The notes: generated by a model not told the origin, from the sequence alone. Positions 9,883 to 19,520 are shown, counted from the first letter of the stretch. The stretch: 64,000 nt of DNA from Halolamina pelagica (GCF_001307315.1 NZ_LGUC01000001.1:496001-560000), one strand, 5' to 3'. Numbers and translations are program-made.

Positions 9883-9951
9883 ACACAGTCACGGCATCGG
9901 TTCGTTGGCGACGACACGGCGGTCGTCGCAGCTCACGAGCCGTGACTGGCG
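9883..9951. repeat. Nested palindromic repeat, copy A2, abutting the rpl15e stop
   Basis: The outer arms CAGTCACGGC (9886-9895) and GCCGTGACTG (9939-9948) pair perfectly, and inside them GCGACGAC (9908-9915) and GTCGTCGC (9922-9929) form a second perfect stem around a 6-nt loop. The right arm ends three bases before the rpl15e stop codon (9952-9954), so the element begins exactly where translation of the ribosomal gene ends and would be transcribed as the start of its 3' UTR. The inner stem is identical to that of copy D1 at 28581-28602 in inverted orientation. Confidence 0.75.
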
Positions 9952-10542
9952 TTACTTCCCGCCGCGGTTGCCCGACGCGATACTCGGTCGGACCTTCTCG
10001 GCACCCTTGCCGCGGGTGCGGAGTCCACGGTTGGACTTGCCGGCGTTCGTGAGGCCGCGGAACGCGCGGCCGGTCTGAGAGTCGTCGCAGATCCAGTTGA
10101 GATCGTCGTCGTTCTGGATCGCGGCGTGTTCGGGGTCCACGAGGATCGCCTCGAACCACTTCTGGGAGCCGTCCTCACCGACCCAGTAGGAGTTCATGAC
10201 CCGGAGGTTCGGGTACTTGCGCGTCGCGCGCTCCTCGGCGATCCGCTGGATCGAGGTCCGGCGGCCGAGGCGGTTGACGCCCTGGCGCTTCGAGCGGCGG
10301 CCGGCCTTGTGTCGGCGCTTGCGCGCGCCGCCCTTGCGGACGGCGATACGGACGACGACGATGCCCTGCTTCGCCTTGTAGCCCAGTTCGCGGGCCTTGT
10401 CCAGTCGGGTCGGGCGCTCGACGCGCTCGATGGCGCCCTGATTGCGCCACTCCTGTTTTCGCTGCCACTGCAGCTCGGCGAGCTTGCCGTCGCCGGGCTG
10501 CTTCCACGCGTCCTTGATGTGGGAGTAGAAGCTTCGTGCCAT
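9952..10542 (-). CDS. rpl15e: 50S ribosomal protein L15e
   Basis: A 196-residue ribosomal protein of the large subunit, starting at the ATG at 10542 with [16 protein letters not shown], the standard L15e opening. It is rich in Arg/Lys for rRNA contact, with conserved [34 protein letters not shown] and the tail [13 protein letters not shown]. Length and sequence match archaeal L15e end to end. Upstream on its strand, double hairpins at 10581-10614 separate it from the pfkB-type gene, so it is probably monocistronic. A structured repeat abuts its stop codon. Confidence 0.97.
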   Translation of the reverse strand: MARSFYSHIKDAWKQPGDGKLAELQWQRKQEWRNQGAIERVERPTRLDKARELGYKAKQGIVVVRIAVRKGGARKRRHKAGRRSKRQGVNRLGRRTSIQRIAEERATRKYPNLRVMNSYWVGEDGSQKWFEAILVDPEHAAIQNDDDLNWICDDSQTGRAFRGLTNAGKSNRGLRTRGKGAEKVRPSIASGNRGGK

Positions 10543-10580
10543 GGTTCTGTGCGGGCGCTTGCGATTCAGTCGGGGATGTC

Positions 10581-10614
10581 GGCGGCTCCGCCGCCTTTCG
10601 GGGCGCGTGCCCCG
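10581..10614 (-). terminator. Tandem hairpins between PfkB-kinase gene and rpl15e
   Basis: Two perfect hairpins lie back to back: GGCGGC-tcc-GCCGCC (10581-10595) and CGGGGC-gcgt-GCCCCG (10599-10614). They are in the 182 bp gap downstream of the kinase stop and upstream of the rpl15e start. They could end the kinase transcript or shape the rpl15e leader. Assignment as a terminator is an inference; no long U-tract follows on the minus strand. Confidence 0.3.
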
Positions 10615-10724
10615 TCCGACCACATTTCGTCCCGAGCTATCGGGTGCCCACTGGCGTCCCGTCGACCAGCGAGTTAGTCCGGAATATTCGTGATTCGGTG
10701 GTAAGGGTTTCGAAGCGCCCCGAC

Positions 10725-11678
10725 TCACCGCGCGTTGACGTTCGCGTCCGCGAACGCCCGCACGTCCGCGAGCGTCGGGACGCCGTTCCGGGCCCCTCGC
10801 TCCCGCGTGGCGAGCGACGCGGCGACCGTCGCCACGCTGACCGCCTCGGGCAGCGAGTCGCCGGCGGCGAGTCGGGCAGCGAGAAAGCCGTTCAGCACGT
10901 CGCCCGCGCCGGTACTGTCGGCCACCGGCACCGTCGGCGGGGTGACGGTGAACGCCCGCTCGGCGTCGACGATCACGTCGTCGCCGCCGCGTTTGCGAAC
11001 GACGACGCCGTCGAACGCTTCGAGTTCGGACTCGAGGGCGGCGTACTCGCTCTCGTTCGGCGTCACGTAGTCGACCACGTCGTCGTCGAGCAGCGCCGCC
11101 GCCCCCTCGGCGGGCGCTGGGTCGAGCACGACCGTCGGTCGGTCGGGCTCGGTCGAGAGTTCGGAGAGCAGCCTCGCGACCGGCTCCGCCGGGATCTCGT
11201 TCTGGATGAGCAGACAGTCCGCGTCGACGATCGCCTCGTAGTGGGCCTCGACGTAGGCCCAGTCGATCGCGTCGTTCGCCCCGGGGCGTACGACTATCCG
11301 GTTATCGCCGTCGTCGTCGACGAACACGTACGCTGTGCCGGTCGGGACCGACTGGTCGGTTTCGATTCCGGTCGTGTCGACGCCGGCCCCCGCGAGCCGC
11401 TCCCGGACGCCGAACTCCCGGTGGTCGGTCCCCACTTTCCCGAGCATCCGCGTGTCGCCGCCGGCGCGCGCCGCGGCCGCGGCCTGGTTCGCTCCCTTGC
11501 CGCCGTGGAAGACGGTGTCCGCTTCCTCGGGGAACGCCGCCGGCACCGCCGAGACCTCGACGGTTTCGCCCCGCTCCGGGAACCAGTCGTACTGGGCTTC
11601 GAGTGCGTCCAGTTCCGCGGCGGTGGCGTTCTCCACTCTGTCGACGTTGATGCTCCCGAGGCTGACGATCCGGCTCAT
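10725..11678 (-). CDS. PfkB-family sugar kinase (ribokinase-like)
   Basis: A 317-residue carbohydrate kinase. The N terminus has [15 protein letters not shown], then the family signature 1 region [18 protein letters not shown] that binds the sugar, and the C-terminal signature [17 protein letters not shown] with the catalytic base Asp and anion hole (GAGD). The overall pattern (GGKGANQA) is closest to ribokinases, which phosphorylate D-ribose at O5. Ribokinase and adenosine/nucleoside kinases overlap in sequence, so I leave the symbol blank. It is a single gene upstream of rpl15e on the same strand. Confidence 0.85.
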   Translation of the reverse strand: MSRIVSLGSINVDRVENATAAELDALEAQYDWFPERGETVEVSAVPAAFPEEADTVFHGGKGANQAAAAARAGGDTRMLGKVGTDHREFGVRERLAGAGVDTTGIETDQSVPTGTAYVFVDDDGDNRIVVRPGANDAIDWAYVEAHYEAIVDADCLLIQNEIPAEPVARLLSELSTEPDRPTVVLDPAPAEGAAALLDDDVVDYVTPNESEYAALESELEAFDGVVVRKRGGDDVIVDAERAFTVTPPTVPVADSTGAGDVLNGFLAARLAAGDSLPEAVSVATVAASLATRERGARNGVPTLADVRAFADANVNAR

Positions 11679-11761
11679 GAAGTGGGTTGGTGCTCCCTCA
11701 CTACTCGAACGGCATAAAGTGGCGGTTCGTCACGCACCGGTGCGTGACCGCCGAACCCGGC

Positions 11762-12697
11762 TTAGACGTACGTGAACCACTCCTCGTGGTCGTCGGTGCG
11801 ACGATTCACGAGGTCGAAAAAGGCGGTCTGGAGCTCCTCGGTGACCGGACCGCGGCCGCCGTTGCCGATCTCGATGTTGTCGACCTGCCGGATCGGCGTC
11901 ACCTCGGCAGCCGAGCCGCTGAAGAACAGCTCGTCGGCCGTGTGCAGCTCGCCGCGGGAGATGCTCACGTTGTCGTGGACCTCGTAGCCGCGCTCCTCGG
12001 CCAGCGTGATCACCGTGTCCCGGGTGATGCCGTCGAGGATCGACTCGCTCAGGCCGGGCGTGTACAGCTCGTCGTCGCGCACGAGGAAGATGTTCTCCCC
12101 CGGCCCCTCGGCGACGTTGCCCTCCTTGTTCAGGACGATCGCCTCCTCGGCGCCGTGGCGGCGGGCCTCCTCCCCGGCCAGCATGCTGTTGACGTACAGC
12201 CCGGTCGTCTTCGCGTTGGTCGGGATCTGGCTGGAGGCGTGCTTGCGCCAGGAGGAGACCTCCACCTTGATGCCGTTCTCGAGCGCCTCCTGTCCGAGGT
12301 AGGCGCCCCAAGGCCATGCGGCGACGCTCACGTCGGTCGGGCAGTCGCCGGGCGAGACGCCCAGCGAGTCGTAGCCGTAGTACGCGAGCGGTCGAACGTA
12401 CGCGGAGTCGAGGTCGTTACGCCGGATCACTTCGAGCGTCGCCTCGGTGAGCTCCTCCCGGGAGAAGTCGATCTCCATGTCGTAGGGCTTCGCGGAGTTG
12501 TAGAACCGGTCGAGATGCTCCTCCCAGCGGAAGATCGCGGTCCCCTCCTCGGTGTCGTACGCGCGGACGCCCTCGAAGATCCCCGTGCCGTAGTGCATCG
12601 CGTGGCTCAGCACGTGAACCGTGGCGTCCTCCCAGTCGACGTACTCGCCGTTCATCCAGATCGTTCCGTCCTCCTCCATCTCCTCGAAGGCACTCAT
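11762..12697 (-). CDS. ilvE: Branched-chain amino acid aminotransferase
   Basis: A 311-residue class IV PLP transaminase that interconverts Leu, Ile and Val with their 2-oxo acids. The N terminus has IWMNGEYVDWEDATVHVLSH and YGTGIFEGVRAY, typical of IlvE. The catalytic PLP lysine is K163 in IPTNAKTTGLYVNS; the phosphate-binding residues lie in EGNVAEGPGENIFLV and FFSGSAAEVTPI. Length and order match bacterial and archaeal IlvE. It starts at the ATG at 12697, about 50 bp after ribB on the same strand, so it may be co-transcribed with ribK-ribB. Confidence 0.95.
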   Translation of the reverse strand: MSAFEEMEEDGTIWMNGEYVDWEDATVHVLSHAMHYGTGIFEGVRAYDTEEGTAIFRWEEHLDRFYNSAKPYDMEIDFSREELTEATLEVIRRNDLDSAYVRPLAYYGYDSLGVSPGDCPTDVSVAAWPWGAYLGQEALENGIKVEVSSWRKHASSQIPTNAKTTGLYVNSMLAGEEARRHGAEEAIVLNKEGNVAEGPGENIFLVRDDELYTPGLSESILDGITRDTVITLAEERGYEVHDNVSISRGELHTADELFFSGSAAEVTPIRQVDNIEIGNGGRGPVTEELQTAFFDLVNRRTDDHEEWFTYV

Positions 12698-12745
12698 ACC
12701 CGCGTGTGCGTTCGGCGGGGTCTTAAATTCGGCAGAAACGGCGAG

Positions 12746-13426
12746 TTAGTCGAGCCTGGTCAGCAGGTCGCGCCCCTCGACGTACACCAGCCCCTCGCGC
12801 TCGGCGTAAGCGCGCGCGTCGGCGGGCGTGCGTGCCTCGCCGGTGTCGCCGTCCACCATCTCACACACCACGACCGCCGGCTCGCGGTCGGCCGCGTCGG
12901 CCAACGCGAGGCCGAGTTCGGTGTGGCCCTGTCGGTCCGCGAGCAGTCCCGGCGCGCCTCGCAGCAGGGTCACGTGGCCGGGCGAGCGGAACGACGACGC
13001 GAACTCGTCGGCGCCGAACGCCCCTTCGGCGGCGGCGTCGGCGGCGCGCCCGAGTTCGCGGATCGTCAGCGCGCGGTCGTCGTCGGTGATCCCGGTGAAC
13101 GTCTCGCGGTGGTTCACCGGCAGCGAGAACGACGACCGGTCGTCGTAGTCCAGATGCGCCGCCTCGGTGGCGGGGTGTTCGAGCGCGTCCGCCAGAAACG
13201 GCAGCTCCCACGTCTCGGCCACGGCGTCGCTGAGCGCCACGCAGATCAGCCCGCCGGCGTCGTTGCGGAGGCGACTGACGGCGTCGGGATCGACCGCCGC
13301 GGCGGGGTAGACGATGTCGACCTCGCCCTCCCGATCGGCGGCGTCGTGGATCAGCACCGGCTCGCCGCGGGCGAACGCCGCCCGCGCGGCCTCGACGGCG
13401 TCGACGTCCGGGTGGGTCGAACTCAT
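12746..13426 (-). CDS. ribB: 3,4-dihydroxy-2-butanone 4-phosphate synthase
   Basis: A 226-residue RibB that converts ribulose 5-phosphate to the four-carbon unit of riboflavin. It has the acidic metal site [26 protein letters not shown], and the late [12 protein letters not shown] motif that supplies the conserved His-Thr-Glu. It is a stand-alone RibB without a GTP cyclohydrolase II domain, as expected because archaea use GTP cyclohydrolase III instead (present here at 21654-22433). Its ATG overlaps the stop codon of ribK by two bases, so the two are translationally coupled. Confidence 0.95.
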   Translation of the reverse strand: MSSTHPDVDAVEAARAAFARGEPVLIHDAADREGEVDIVYPAAAVDPDAVSRLRNDAGGLICVALSDAVAETWELPFLADALEHPATEAAHLDYDDRSSFSLPVNHRETFTGITDDDRALTIRELGRAADAAAEGAFGADEFASSFRSPGHVTLLRGAPGLLADRQGHTELGLALADAADREPAVVVCEMVDGDTGEARTPADARAYAEREGLVYVEGRDLLTRLD

Positions 13427-14120
13427 GCTTCCTCGATCTCGACGACGACCTCGTCGCCGTCGGCCAGTCCCAGCTCGTCGCGCAGCATCTCGGGGGCGAT
13501 GAGCTCGATCTTGTCCTCGTCGTGGTGGGTCCGGTCCGGAACGATCACGTGGACCGGCTCGAACCCTCCGGCGTCGGCCTCCAAGCGCGCGGGGTAGCAG
13601 GTCGCGGAGCCGTAGGTCCGCTCCTCGTCCTCCCACTCGTCGATGGGAACGCCCTCGACGGCCGCGAGCTCGCTTCGGTTGCGGGTGCTCTCCTCGTCGA
13701 GTTCGACGTTGAGCGTCCCTGGGTAGGGGTCGTAGCCCAGTCGCGCCTCGAACTGGCGGTTGTACCCCGGCAGCGAGATGTAGTGGCGTCCCTCGCCGGC
13801 GCCGGCGGTGACCCCGCCCGAGAGCGTCAGCGCGGCGTCGTCTTCGAACAGTCGGCGGTAGTCGGCGTACTCCTCGCGGAGTCGGGACTTCCCCGCCGTG
13901 GTCAGCGCGATCCACTGGCCGTCGGCGACGACCTCGCGCTCGATCAGGTCGGCCGACTCCAGCCGCTGGAGGCGGCGGGAGGCGGTCTGACTCGACGCCC
14001 CGAGGCGATCTCCCAGCGCCGCACACGACACTTTCCGCTCGCCGTCGACGCCCCCTCGAGTGCGATCTGTTTCAGCGCCGCGACCTCGGCGGCGTCGACG
14101 CCCGCCGTCGTCTCTTGCAT
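13423..14120 (-). CDS. ribK: CTP-dependent riboflavin kinase with N-terminal HTH (apparent frameshift)
   Basis: The C-terminal DUF120 domain phosphorylates riboflavin to FMN with [31 protein letters not shown] binds nucleotide and flavin, and [21 protein letters not shown] closes the barrel. The N-terminal third is a winged helix ([28 protein letters not shown]), a fusion common in euryarchaea that may let FMN level feed into transcription. The frame breaks at the CCCCC run 14051-14055; one more base joins LKQIALEGG to [13 protein letters not shown]. The start is ATG at 14120 ([13 protein letters not shown]). It is the first gene of a ribK-ribB(-ilvE) unit. Confidence 0.92.
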
Positions 14121-14296
14121 ACTCCCCAGTTCCGTATCGAGACGCTTAACGATACTGGATGTGAGATGCGTCCCGCATCCGTTACGGGTGCGGCAAAACC
14201 CTCCAACGTCTGTCGGTTGTGGGTCGGCGACTGGCGTCACGGGATCGAGATGCCGACGCTCGCCGGCAGCGCTGGGCCCTCTCGGTTCGGAAGCCC

Positions 14297-14303
14297 CTTT
14301 ATC
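14297..14303 (+). promoter_or_regulatory. Probable TATA box of argS
   Basis: A ctttatc core lies about 25 bp before the argS ATG at 14325, the distance expected for a leaderless archaeal transcript. The surrounding 14121-14324 region separates the divergent ribK and argS genes and shows no other feature. Confidence 0.5.
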
Positions 14304-14324
14304 CATCGGGCGGAACAGTCGCCC

Positions 14325-16073
14325 ATGTTCATCGAGTTCCGGTCGGCGGTCGAGGACGCCGTCGCGGCCGCGCTGGCGGCGCGTGACCTCCCGACCGACG
14401 ATCTCGGCATCGAGGAGCCACCGGAGGGTGTCGACGCGGTTCTCGCTTCGAGCGTCGCGTTCCGGCTCGCCGGCGAGGTCGGTGCCCCGCCGCCACAGGT
14501 CGCCGCCGAGGTGGCCGCGGAGATCGACGCCGCGGAGTACGACTACCTCGGCGAGATCACCACCCAGGGCCCGTACGTCAACTTCGCCCCGAGCGACGAC
14601 TACTACGCGGACACGCTCGACGCCGCGGGCGCCGACGACTACGGCCAGCGCCCGCCCACGGGCGAGTCAGTCGTCGTCGAACACACCTCCGCGAACCCGA
14701 CCGGCCCCGTCCACGTCGGTCGCGCGCGAAACCCCATCATCGGCGACGCGATCGCGAACGCGCTGGACTACGCGGGCTACGACGTGGAACGGCACTACTA
14801 CGTCAACGACGCCGGCCGGCAGATGGCGCTGTTCACCTGGGCCTACGAGACGTTCGACGAGGCCGATCTGCCCGAGCCGGAACGTGAGAAGCCCGACTAC
14901 GACCTCGTCCGCTACTACCGTAAGGGCAACAGCTACCTCGAGGACGCCGACGAGGCCGCCGTCGAGGAAGCCGAAGCCGAGATCGAGGCGATCATGCAGG
15001 GGCTCGAGGCGGGCGACGAGGAGACCTACGAGCGCGTGACCGAGGTCGTCGACACCGTGCTCGACGGCATGACCCAGACGCTCTCCCGGCTCCCGGCGGA
15101 GTTCGACGAGTTCGTCAAGGAGACGCGGTTCATGCGCTCGGGCGCCACCGACGACGTGGTCGACCGCCTGCAGGCGCTCGACGAGGCGGTGTACGAGGAC
15201 GACGCCTGGCAGCTCGACCTCTCCGAGCACGGCATCGAGAAGAACTTCGTCTTCCTCCGCTCGGACGGCACTACCCTCTACACCACCCGCGACATCGCCC
15301 ACCACGAGTGGAAGTTCGAGAACTTCGACCGCGCGGTGACGGTGATCGGCGAGGACCACAAGCTCACCTTCCAGCAGCTCAACGAGACGCTCGGGCTGCT
15401 CGGCCACGACACCGATAGGCTCGACCAGCAGTTCTACTCGTGGGTGAACCTCCCCGGCGGCGAGGGGATGAGTACCCGCGAGGGCACCGGCGTCGACCTC
15501 GACGACCTGCTCGACGAGGCGGTCGACCGCGCCCGCGAGGAGGTCGAGTCCCGCATGGACGACCGCATCCGCGAGGACGAACTCAGCGAGGAGGACGTGG
15601 ACCGCATCGCCCGACAGGTCGGGATCGGCGCGGTCCGCTACGACATCGTCGCCAAACAGCCCAGCAAGACGATCACGTTCGAGTGGGAGCGCGCGCTCGA
15701 CTTCGAGGCGCAGTCGGCGCCGTACGTCCAGTACGTCCACGCGCGCTGCCGGGGCATCCTCGACGGCGAGTCCGTCCCGGACGGGATCGACGCCGACCTG
15801 CTCGACACGCCCGAAGAACGCGATCTCCTCCGCACGATCGCGCGCTTCCCCGCGGTCGTCGAGGAGGCGGCCGAGGACCTCGAACCCCACCGCGTCGCGA
15901 CCTACACGCGGACGTTCGCGGAACGCTTCAACGCGTTCTACCGCGAGTGCCCGGTGATCGACGCCGAGACCGACGACCTACGTGACGCGCGGCTGGCGCT
16001 GGTCGCCGCTGCCGCACACACGGTCGGGAACGCGCTCGACGTCCTCGGCGTCGCCGCGCCGGAGTCGATGTAA
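14325..16073 (+). CDS. argS: Arginine--tRNA ligase
   Basis: A 582-residue class I aminoacyl-tRNA synthetase charging tRNA-Arg. The N-terminal tRNA-binding Add domain starts [13 protein letters not shown]; the catalytic HIGH-type motif is in [18 protein letters not shown] (HVGR). [20 protein letters not shown], the active-site GEDHKL segment and the MSTREGT loop (a KMSKS substitute typical of ArgRS) follow. The C-terminal anticodon-binding DALR domain ends [12 protein letters not shown]...[14 protein letters not shown]. No frameshift. The ATG at 14325 is supported by domain start and the TATA position. Confidence 0.97.
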   Translation: MFIEFRSAVEDAVAAALAARDLPTDDLGIEEPPEGVDAVLASSVAFRLAGEVGAPPPQVAAEVAAEIDAAEYDYLGEITTQGPYVNFAPSDDYYADTLDAAGADDYGQRPPTGESVVVEHTSANPTGPVHVGRARNPIIGDAIANALDYAGYDVERHYYVNDAGRQMALFTWAYETFDEADLPEPEREKPDYDLVRYYRKGNSYLEDADEAAVEEAEAEIEAIMQGLEAGDEETYERVTEVVDTVLDGMTQTLSRLPAEFDEFVKETRFMRSGATDDVVDRLQALDEAVYEDDAWQLDLSEHGIEKNFVFLRSDGTTLYTTRDIAHHEWKFENFDRAVTVIGEDHKLTFQQLNETLGLLGHDTDRLDQQFYSWVNLPGGEGMSTREGTGVDLDDLLDEAVDRAREEVESRMDDRIREDELSEEDVDRIARQVGIGAVRYDIVAKQPSKTITFEWERALDFEAQSAPYVQYVHARCRGILDGESVPDGIDADLLDTPEERDLLRTIARFPAVVEEAAEDLEPHRVATYTRTFAERFNAFYRECPVIDAETDDLRDARLALVAAAAHTVGNALDVLGVAAPESM

Positions 16074-16224
16074 CGGTCGGCGACGATCTCCGGGCGGTCA
16101 CTCCCGGCTCCGGACGCCGTTCGGACTGCCGACGGGACCGTCCGCAGGCACCGCTCCGGGGGTGTGAAACCGGGACACGAACAGTCAACAGGTACTTACA
16201 CGCGATAGCACCTATCCTGACGTA

Positions 16225-17475
16225 ATGAGTACTGACGCCGAAGAGGCCAGCGAGGACCGCCGGAAGTACGAGTTCCGCAAGGTCCTCGAGGAGCTCGAGG
16301 AGTTCGAGGGATCAGGAACACAGCTCGTCACCATCTACATCCCCGAGGACCGCCAGATCTCCGACGTCGTGGCCCACGTCACCCAGGAACACTCCGAAGC
16401 GGCCAACATCAAGTCCAAGCAGACCCGGACGAACGTCCAGGACGCGCTCACGTCGATCAAGGACCGGCTGCGCTACTACGACACCTACCCGCCGGAGAAC
16501 GGGATGGTGATCTTCTCGGGCGCCATCGACTCCGGCGGCGGTCAGACCGAGATGATCACCCGCACCCTGGAGTCGCCGCCGGACCCCGTCGAGTCGTTCC
16601 GCTACCACTGCGACTCGGACTTCCTGATCGAGCCGCTGGAGCACATGATGGCCGACTCCGGCCTGTTCGGCCTCATCGTGCTCGACCGGCGGGAGGCAAA
16701 CGTCGGCTGGCTCAAGGGGAAACGCGTCGAGCCGGTCAAGTCGGCGTCCTCGCTCGTGCCGGGCAAGCAGCGCAAAGGTGGTCAGTCCGCCCAGCGTTTC
16801 GCCCGGCTGCGGCTCGAAGCCATCGACAACTTCTACCAGGAGGTCGCGGAGATGGCCGACGACCTGATGGTGCCCAAACGCCACGAGCTCGACGGCATCC
16901 TCGTCGGCGGCCCGTCGCCGACGAAAGACGAGTTCCTCGACGGCGACTACCTCCACCACGAGCTGCAGGACAAAGTGCTCGGGAAGTTCGACGTGGCGTA
17001 CACCGACGAGTCCGGGCTGTACGACCTCGTCGACGCCGGCCAGGAGGCGCTGGCCGACCAGGAACTGGTCGAGGACAAAGAGCAGATGGAGGAGTTCTTC
17101 GAGAACCTCCACACCGGCAACGAGGCCACGTACGGGCTCGTCCCGACCCGAGAGAACCTCATCATGGGTTCGGTGGACCGGCTGCTGCTCTCGGAGGACC
17201 TGACGGAGGACGTGGTGGTGTACGAGTGCCCCAACGGCCACACCGAGTACGAGACCGTCGAGCGCCGGCACAACACGCCCGACCACGAATGCTCCGAGTG
17301 CGGCGAGCCCGCCGAGGTGCAGGAGCGGGAGGACGTGGTCGACCACCTGATGGAGATCGCCGACCAGCGCGGGACGGAGACGAAGTTCATCAGCACCGAC
17401 TTCGAGAAGGGCGAACAGCTCCTCAACGCGTTCGGCGGGATCGCGGGCATCCTTCGCTACGAGACGGGCGTCTAA
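16225..17475 (+). CDS. prf1: Peptide chain release factor aRF1
   Basis: A 416-residue archaeal class I release factor that reads all three stop codons and triggers peptide release; it resembles eukaryotic eRF1 and also links to Pelota. The stop-decoding NIKS motif is at residues 61-64 (EAANIKSKQTR). The catalytic GGQ is at 185-187 (KQRKGGQSAQRFARLR). The C-terminal domain includes a zinc-ribbon-like insert with CPNGH and CSECGEP. The upstream stretch ggtacttacacgc, about 27 bp before the ATG, is a plausible TATA element. Confidence 0.97.
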   Translation: MSTDAEEASEDRRKYEFRKVLEELEEFEGSGTQLVTIYIPEDRQISDVVAHVTQEHSEAANIKSKQTRTNVQDALTSIKDRLRYYDTYPPENGMVIFSGAIDSGGGQTEMITRTLESPPDPVESFRYHCDSDFLIEPLEHMMADSGLFGLIVLDRREANVGWLKGKRVEPVKSASSLVPGKQRKGGQSAQRFARLRLEAIDNFYQEVAEMADDLMVPKRHELDGILVGGPSPTKDEFLDGDYLHHELQDKVLGKFDVAYTDESGLYDLVDAGQEALADQELVEDKEQMEEFFENLHTGNEATYGLVPTRENLIMGSVDRLLLSEDLTEDVVVYECPNGHTEYETVERRHNTPDHECSECGEPAEVQEREDVVDHLMEIADQRGTETKFISTDFEKGEQLLNAFGGIAGILRYETGV

Positions 17476-17513
17476 GGCCACTCCTTTCGCGTCGCAGGCC
17501 CAACAGGCCGGCC

Positions 17514-17672
17514 ATGAGCACGCTCACCACCCTCCTGTTCTGGGCGCCGGTCGCGTTCGTGTTCGTCGCGACCGCCAACGACGCCGGTACGATGGTGGCG
17601 CTCGAGCGCTACCACGAGGACGCGTCGTTCTCGGCGTCGGACGTGATCCGGGTCGAGGGGGACGATCGCTGA
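17514..17672 (+). CDS. Very small membrane protein
   Basis: A 52-residue protein starting with the ATG at 17514. Residues about 4-21 (LTTLLFWAPVAFVFVATA) form one hydrophobic helix, followed by an acidic, soluble tail ending RVEGDDR. It lies 39 bp behind aRF1 on the same strand and could be read through. It converges on the next minus-strand gene. Function unknown; acidic composition and codon use fit a real gene. Confidence 0.45.
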   Translation: MSTLTTLLFWAPVAFVFVATANDAGTMVALERYHEDASFSASDVIRVEGDDR

Positions 17673-17693
17673 CGCGGCGGCCGTCGACGAGCC

Positions 17694-18092
17694 TTACCGG
17701 AACGACGCCAGCTGCTGGCGTCGGCGATCAATGTCGTACGGCGGATCGAGCGCCGATGCGCCGGCGAGGCGCTCCAGCGCCAGCGCCACGTCGGTACCGG
17801 CCCGCTCGGCGGCGTCACAGAGCGCCTGGATCGCCGGCCGGTTCAGCGCCAGCGAGTCGAGCTTCCCCAACACGAGCGCGAACGCGACGGCGCCCTTCCC
17901 GGTCGGGAACGACTCGTGGATCCGCGAGAAGTCGGCGTCTTCCGGGGCGACCGCGGCGGCGCCCGCGTCGCTCGCGGCGACCGTTCGAAGACAGGACGTA
18001 CAGATCGCGCTCTCCGCGGCGGGGGCGTGCTCACGGAGTGCCGGCGGGACGACGAACGCGACGACCGGTTCGCCACACGCCGGACAGGACAT
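17694..18092 (-). CDS. Zinc-finger-containing protein (DUF6276-like)
   Basis: A 132-residue protein beginning MSCPACGEPVVAF and followed by ICTSCLRTV, giving four cysteines in two CxxC pairs that probably bind zinc. The remainder is helical, with a conserved-looking HESFPTGKGAVAFALVLGKLDSLALN and a tail of Arg/Gln residues. It resembles a haloarchaeal family that I recall as DUF6276; role unknown. Its start codon directly follows the stop codon of atpD, so both are one transcript, which hints at a role tied to the ATP synthase or merely at co-expression. Confidence 0.65.
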   Translation of the reverse strand: MSCPACGEPVVAFVVPPALREHAPAAESAICTSCLRTVAASDAGAAAVAPEDADFSRIHESFPTGKGAVAFALVLGKLDSLALNRPAIQALCDAAERAGTDVALALERLAGASALDPPYDIDRRRQQLASFR

Positions 18093-18791
18093 TCAGTCGG
18101 CTTTCGGGGAGGCGGTCGTCGCGCCTTCCTCGCCGTCGGCCTCGATCGCCCGCTCCTCGGCCTCCTCTTCTTCCTTCTTGGCCTTGATCTTCTTGAGCCG
18201 GAAGATCTCCTCGCGCTCCTGCTCCTCGAGCTTCTGCTCGATGTACTCCTGGTTCTGCTTGAGGTCGGGGAGCAGTTTGAACTCCAGGGCGTTCACGCGG
18301 CGCTTGGTGGTCTCGATCTCCTCGAGCATCTTCTTCATCGCCGTCTCGACCTCGGCCGCGAGGATGATCGAGTCGATCAGCTCCTCGTAGGCGTCGGCGG
18401 TCTCGTCGATGCGGGCCGAGGAACCGATCAGCCCGTACCCGCGCTCGTCGAGCGGTTTCTTCACCTTCGACGCCTCGATCTGGGGCACGACGACGCCCAT
18501 GATGTTCTTCGACTGCGTGGTGAGTTCGGGGTGCTCTTTCAGCGCGGCGGCGGCGCCCCGCACCGCGACGTCGCCCTCCATCGCCCGGGCCATGTCGAGC
18601 TTCTGCTGGGCGGTCTCGTAGTCGGTTTCGACCTGACTCCGGATGTCCTGGGCCTGGTCCAGGATGTCCATGAACTCCATGATGAGGCCGTCCCGTTTCT
18701 GCTCGAGGGTGTCGTGACCCCGCTCGGAGAGTTCGATGCGGTCCTCGATCGCCATGAGGTTCTTCCGGGTCGGTTTGACGTCCTCGGCCAT
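18093..18791 (-). CDS. atpD: A-type ATP synthase subunit D
   Basis: A 232-residue coiled-coil central-stalk subunit that transmits rotation between the membrane ring and the catalytic A3B3 head. The N terminus [21 protein letters not shown] is the family hallmark; long amphipathic helices flank a central [22 protein letters not shown] region; a second coiled coil ([19 protein letters not shown]) precedes an acidic/basic tail typical of haloarchaea. It is separate from the other A-ATPase subunits, which is the usual haloarchaeal arrangement for atpD. Confidence 0.95.
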   Translation of the reverse strand: MAEDVKPTRKNLMAIEDRIELSERGHDTLEQKRDGLIMEFMDILDQAQDIRSQVETDYETAQQKLDMARAMEGDVAVRGAAAALKEHPELTTQSKNIMGVVVPQIEASKVKKPLDERGYGLIGSSARIDETADAYEELIDSIILAAEVETAMKKMLEEIETTKRRVNALEFKLLPDLKQNQEYIEQKLEEQEREEIFRLKKIKAKKEEEEAEERAIEADGEEGATTASPKAD

Positions 18792-18881
18792 TCTTGGGGG
18801 AGTATTCCGACCGGAGGGGTTAATAGTTGTTAGTTCCTGCCGTTCGCGCTGCCGACGCCAGTGAAACCCGAATCGAGGGCT

Positions 18882-18933
18882 GGAGAACCGAACGCGGGTG
18901 GGAAAACCGAACGCGACCGGAAAACCGAACCGC
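18882..18933. repeat. Three short direct repeats (ggaaaaccgaacgcg)
   Basis: Within the 186 bp gap between pno1 and atpD, the sequence ggagaaccgaacgcg, ggaaaaccgaacgcg and ggaaaaccgaaccgc occurs three times with a period near 18 bp. On the minus strand this reads as repeated cggttttcc blocks just downstream of pno1, so the T-runs may help terminate that transcript. No protein-coding frame is apparent. Confidence 0.4.
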
Positions 18934-18977
18934 CGGGTGGCGGGCCGAGGCGGCGTTCGTGGGCGGCGTTCGTGTCG

Positions 18978-19520
18978 TTACGTGCGCTCGCGGACGTTCC
19001 AGCCCTGCTGCATCTCGTTGTGCTTGCGCTCGAGGAACGAGTAGACGGCGCCGTGGGGAGCGCCGTCGAGGATCATCCCGGCGGCGCGACGGACGGCGTC
19101 GACCTCCTCGGGCTCGCCGAGGATCCCCAGCGTCGAGCCGTAGATCACCACGTTCGCGCCGGTGAGCTGCTCCATCAGCTCCCGGGTCCGGCCGTCCTCG
19201 CCGATGAGGCGACCCTTCTGGCGCTCCAGGTCGTTGTCGTTGCGCGTCTGTTCGGTGAGGTCGATCAGGTCGAGCCGTCGCATGTCGCTCTCCAGCAGCT
19301 CCAGCGCCGTCTCGGGCTTGAAGCCGCGCCCGATCGCCTTCACGATGTCCGGGGCCGCCATGGCGTCGATGGGGTCGCCGACGGTCTCGATACCGACCGA
19401 GCCGTCCTCGGAGTCGATGTCGAGGCGCACGCCGGCGCGCTCCTCGATCTCCCGCATCGTCTCACCGCCGGAGCCGATGAGGACGCCGATGCGGTCCTGT
19501 GGGACCGTTACGTGTTGCAT
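18978..19520 (-). CDS. KH-domain RNA-binding protein Pno1/Dim2
   Basis: A 180-residue protein with two KH domains. The first carries the GxxG loop in RIGVLIGSGGETMREIEERAG; the second has KGRLIGEDGRTRELMEQLTGANVVIYG, and the tail AVYSFLERKHNEMQQGWNVRERT is conserved in archaeal homologues. Eukaryotic Pno1/Dim2 binds the 3' end of pre-small-subunit rRNA, and the archaeal protein works with Nob1 and Rio kinases (rio1 is in this window). The ATG at 19520 begins MQHVTVPQDRIG. A promoter region separates it from the glycosyltransferase. Confidence 0.9.
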   Translation of the reverse strand: MQHVTVPQDRIGVLIGSGGETMREIEERAGVRLDIDSEDGSVGIETVGDPIDAMAAPDIVKAIGRGFKPETALELLESDMRRLDLIDLTEQTRNDNDLERQKGRLIGEDGRTRELMEQLTGANVVIYGSTLGILGEPEEVDAVRRAAGMILDGAPHGAVYSFLERKHNEMQQGWNVRERT

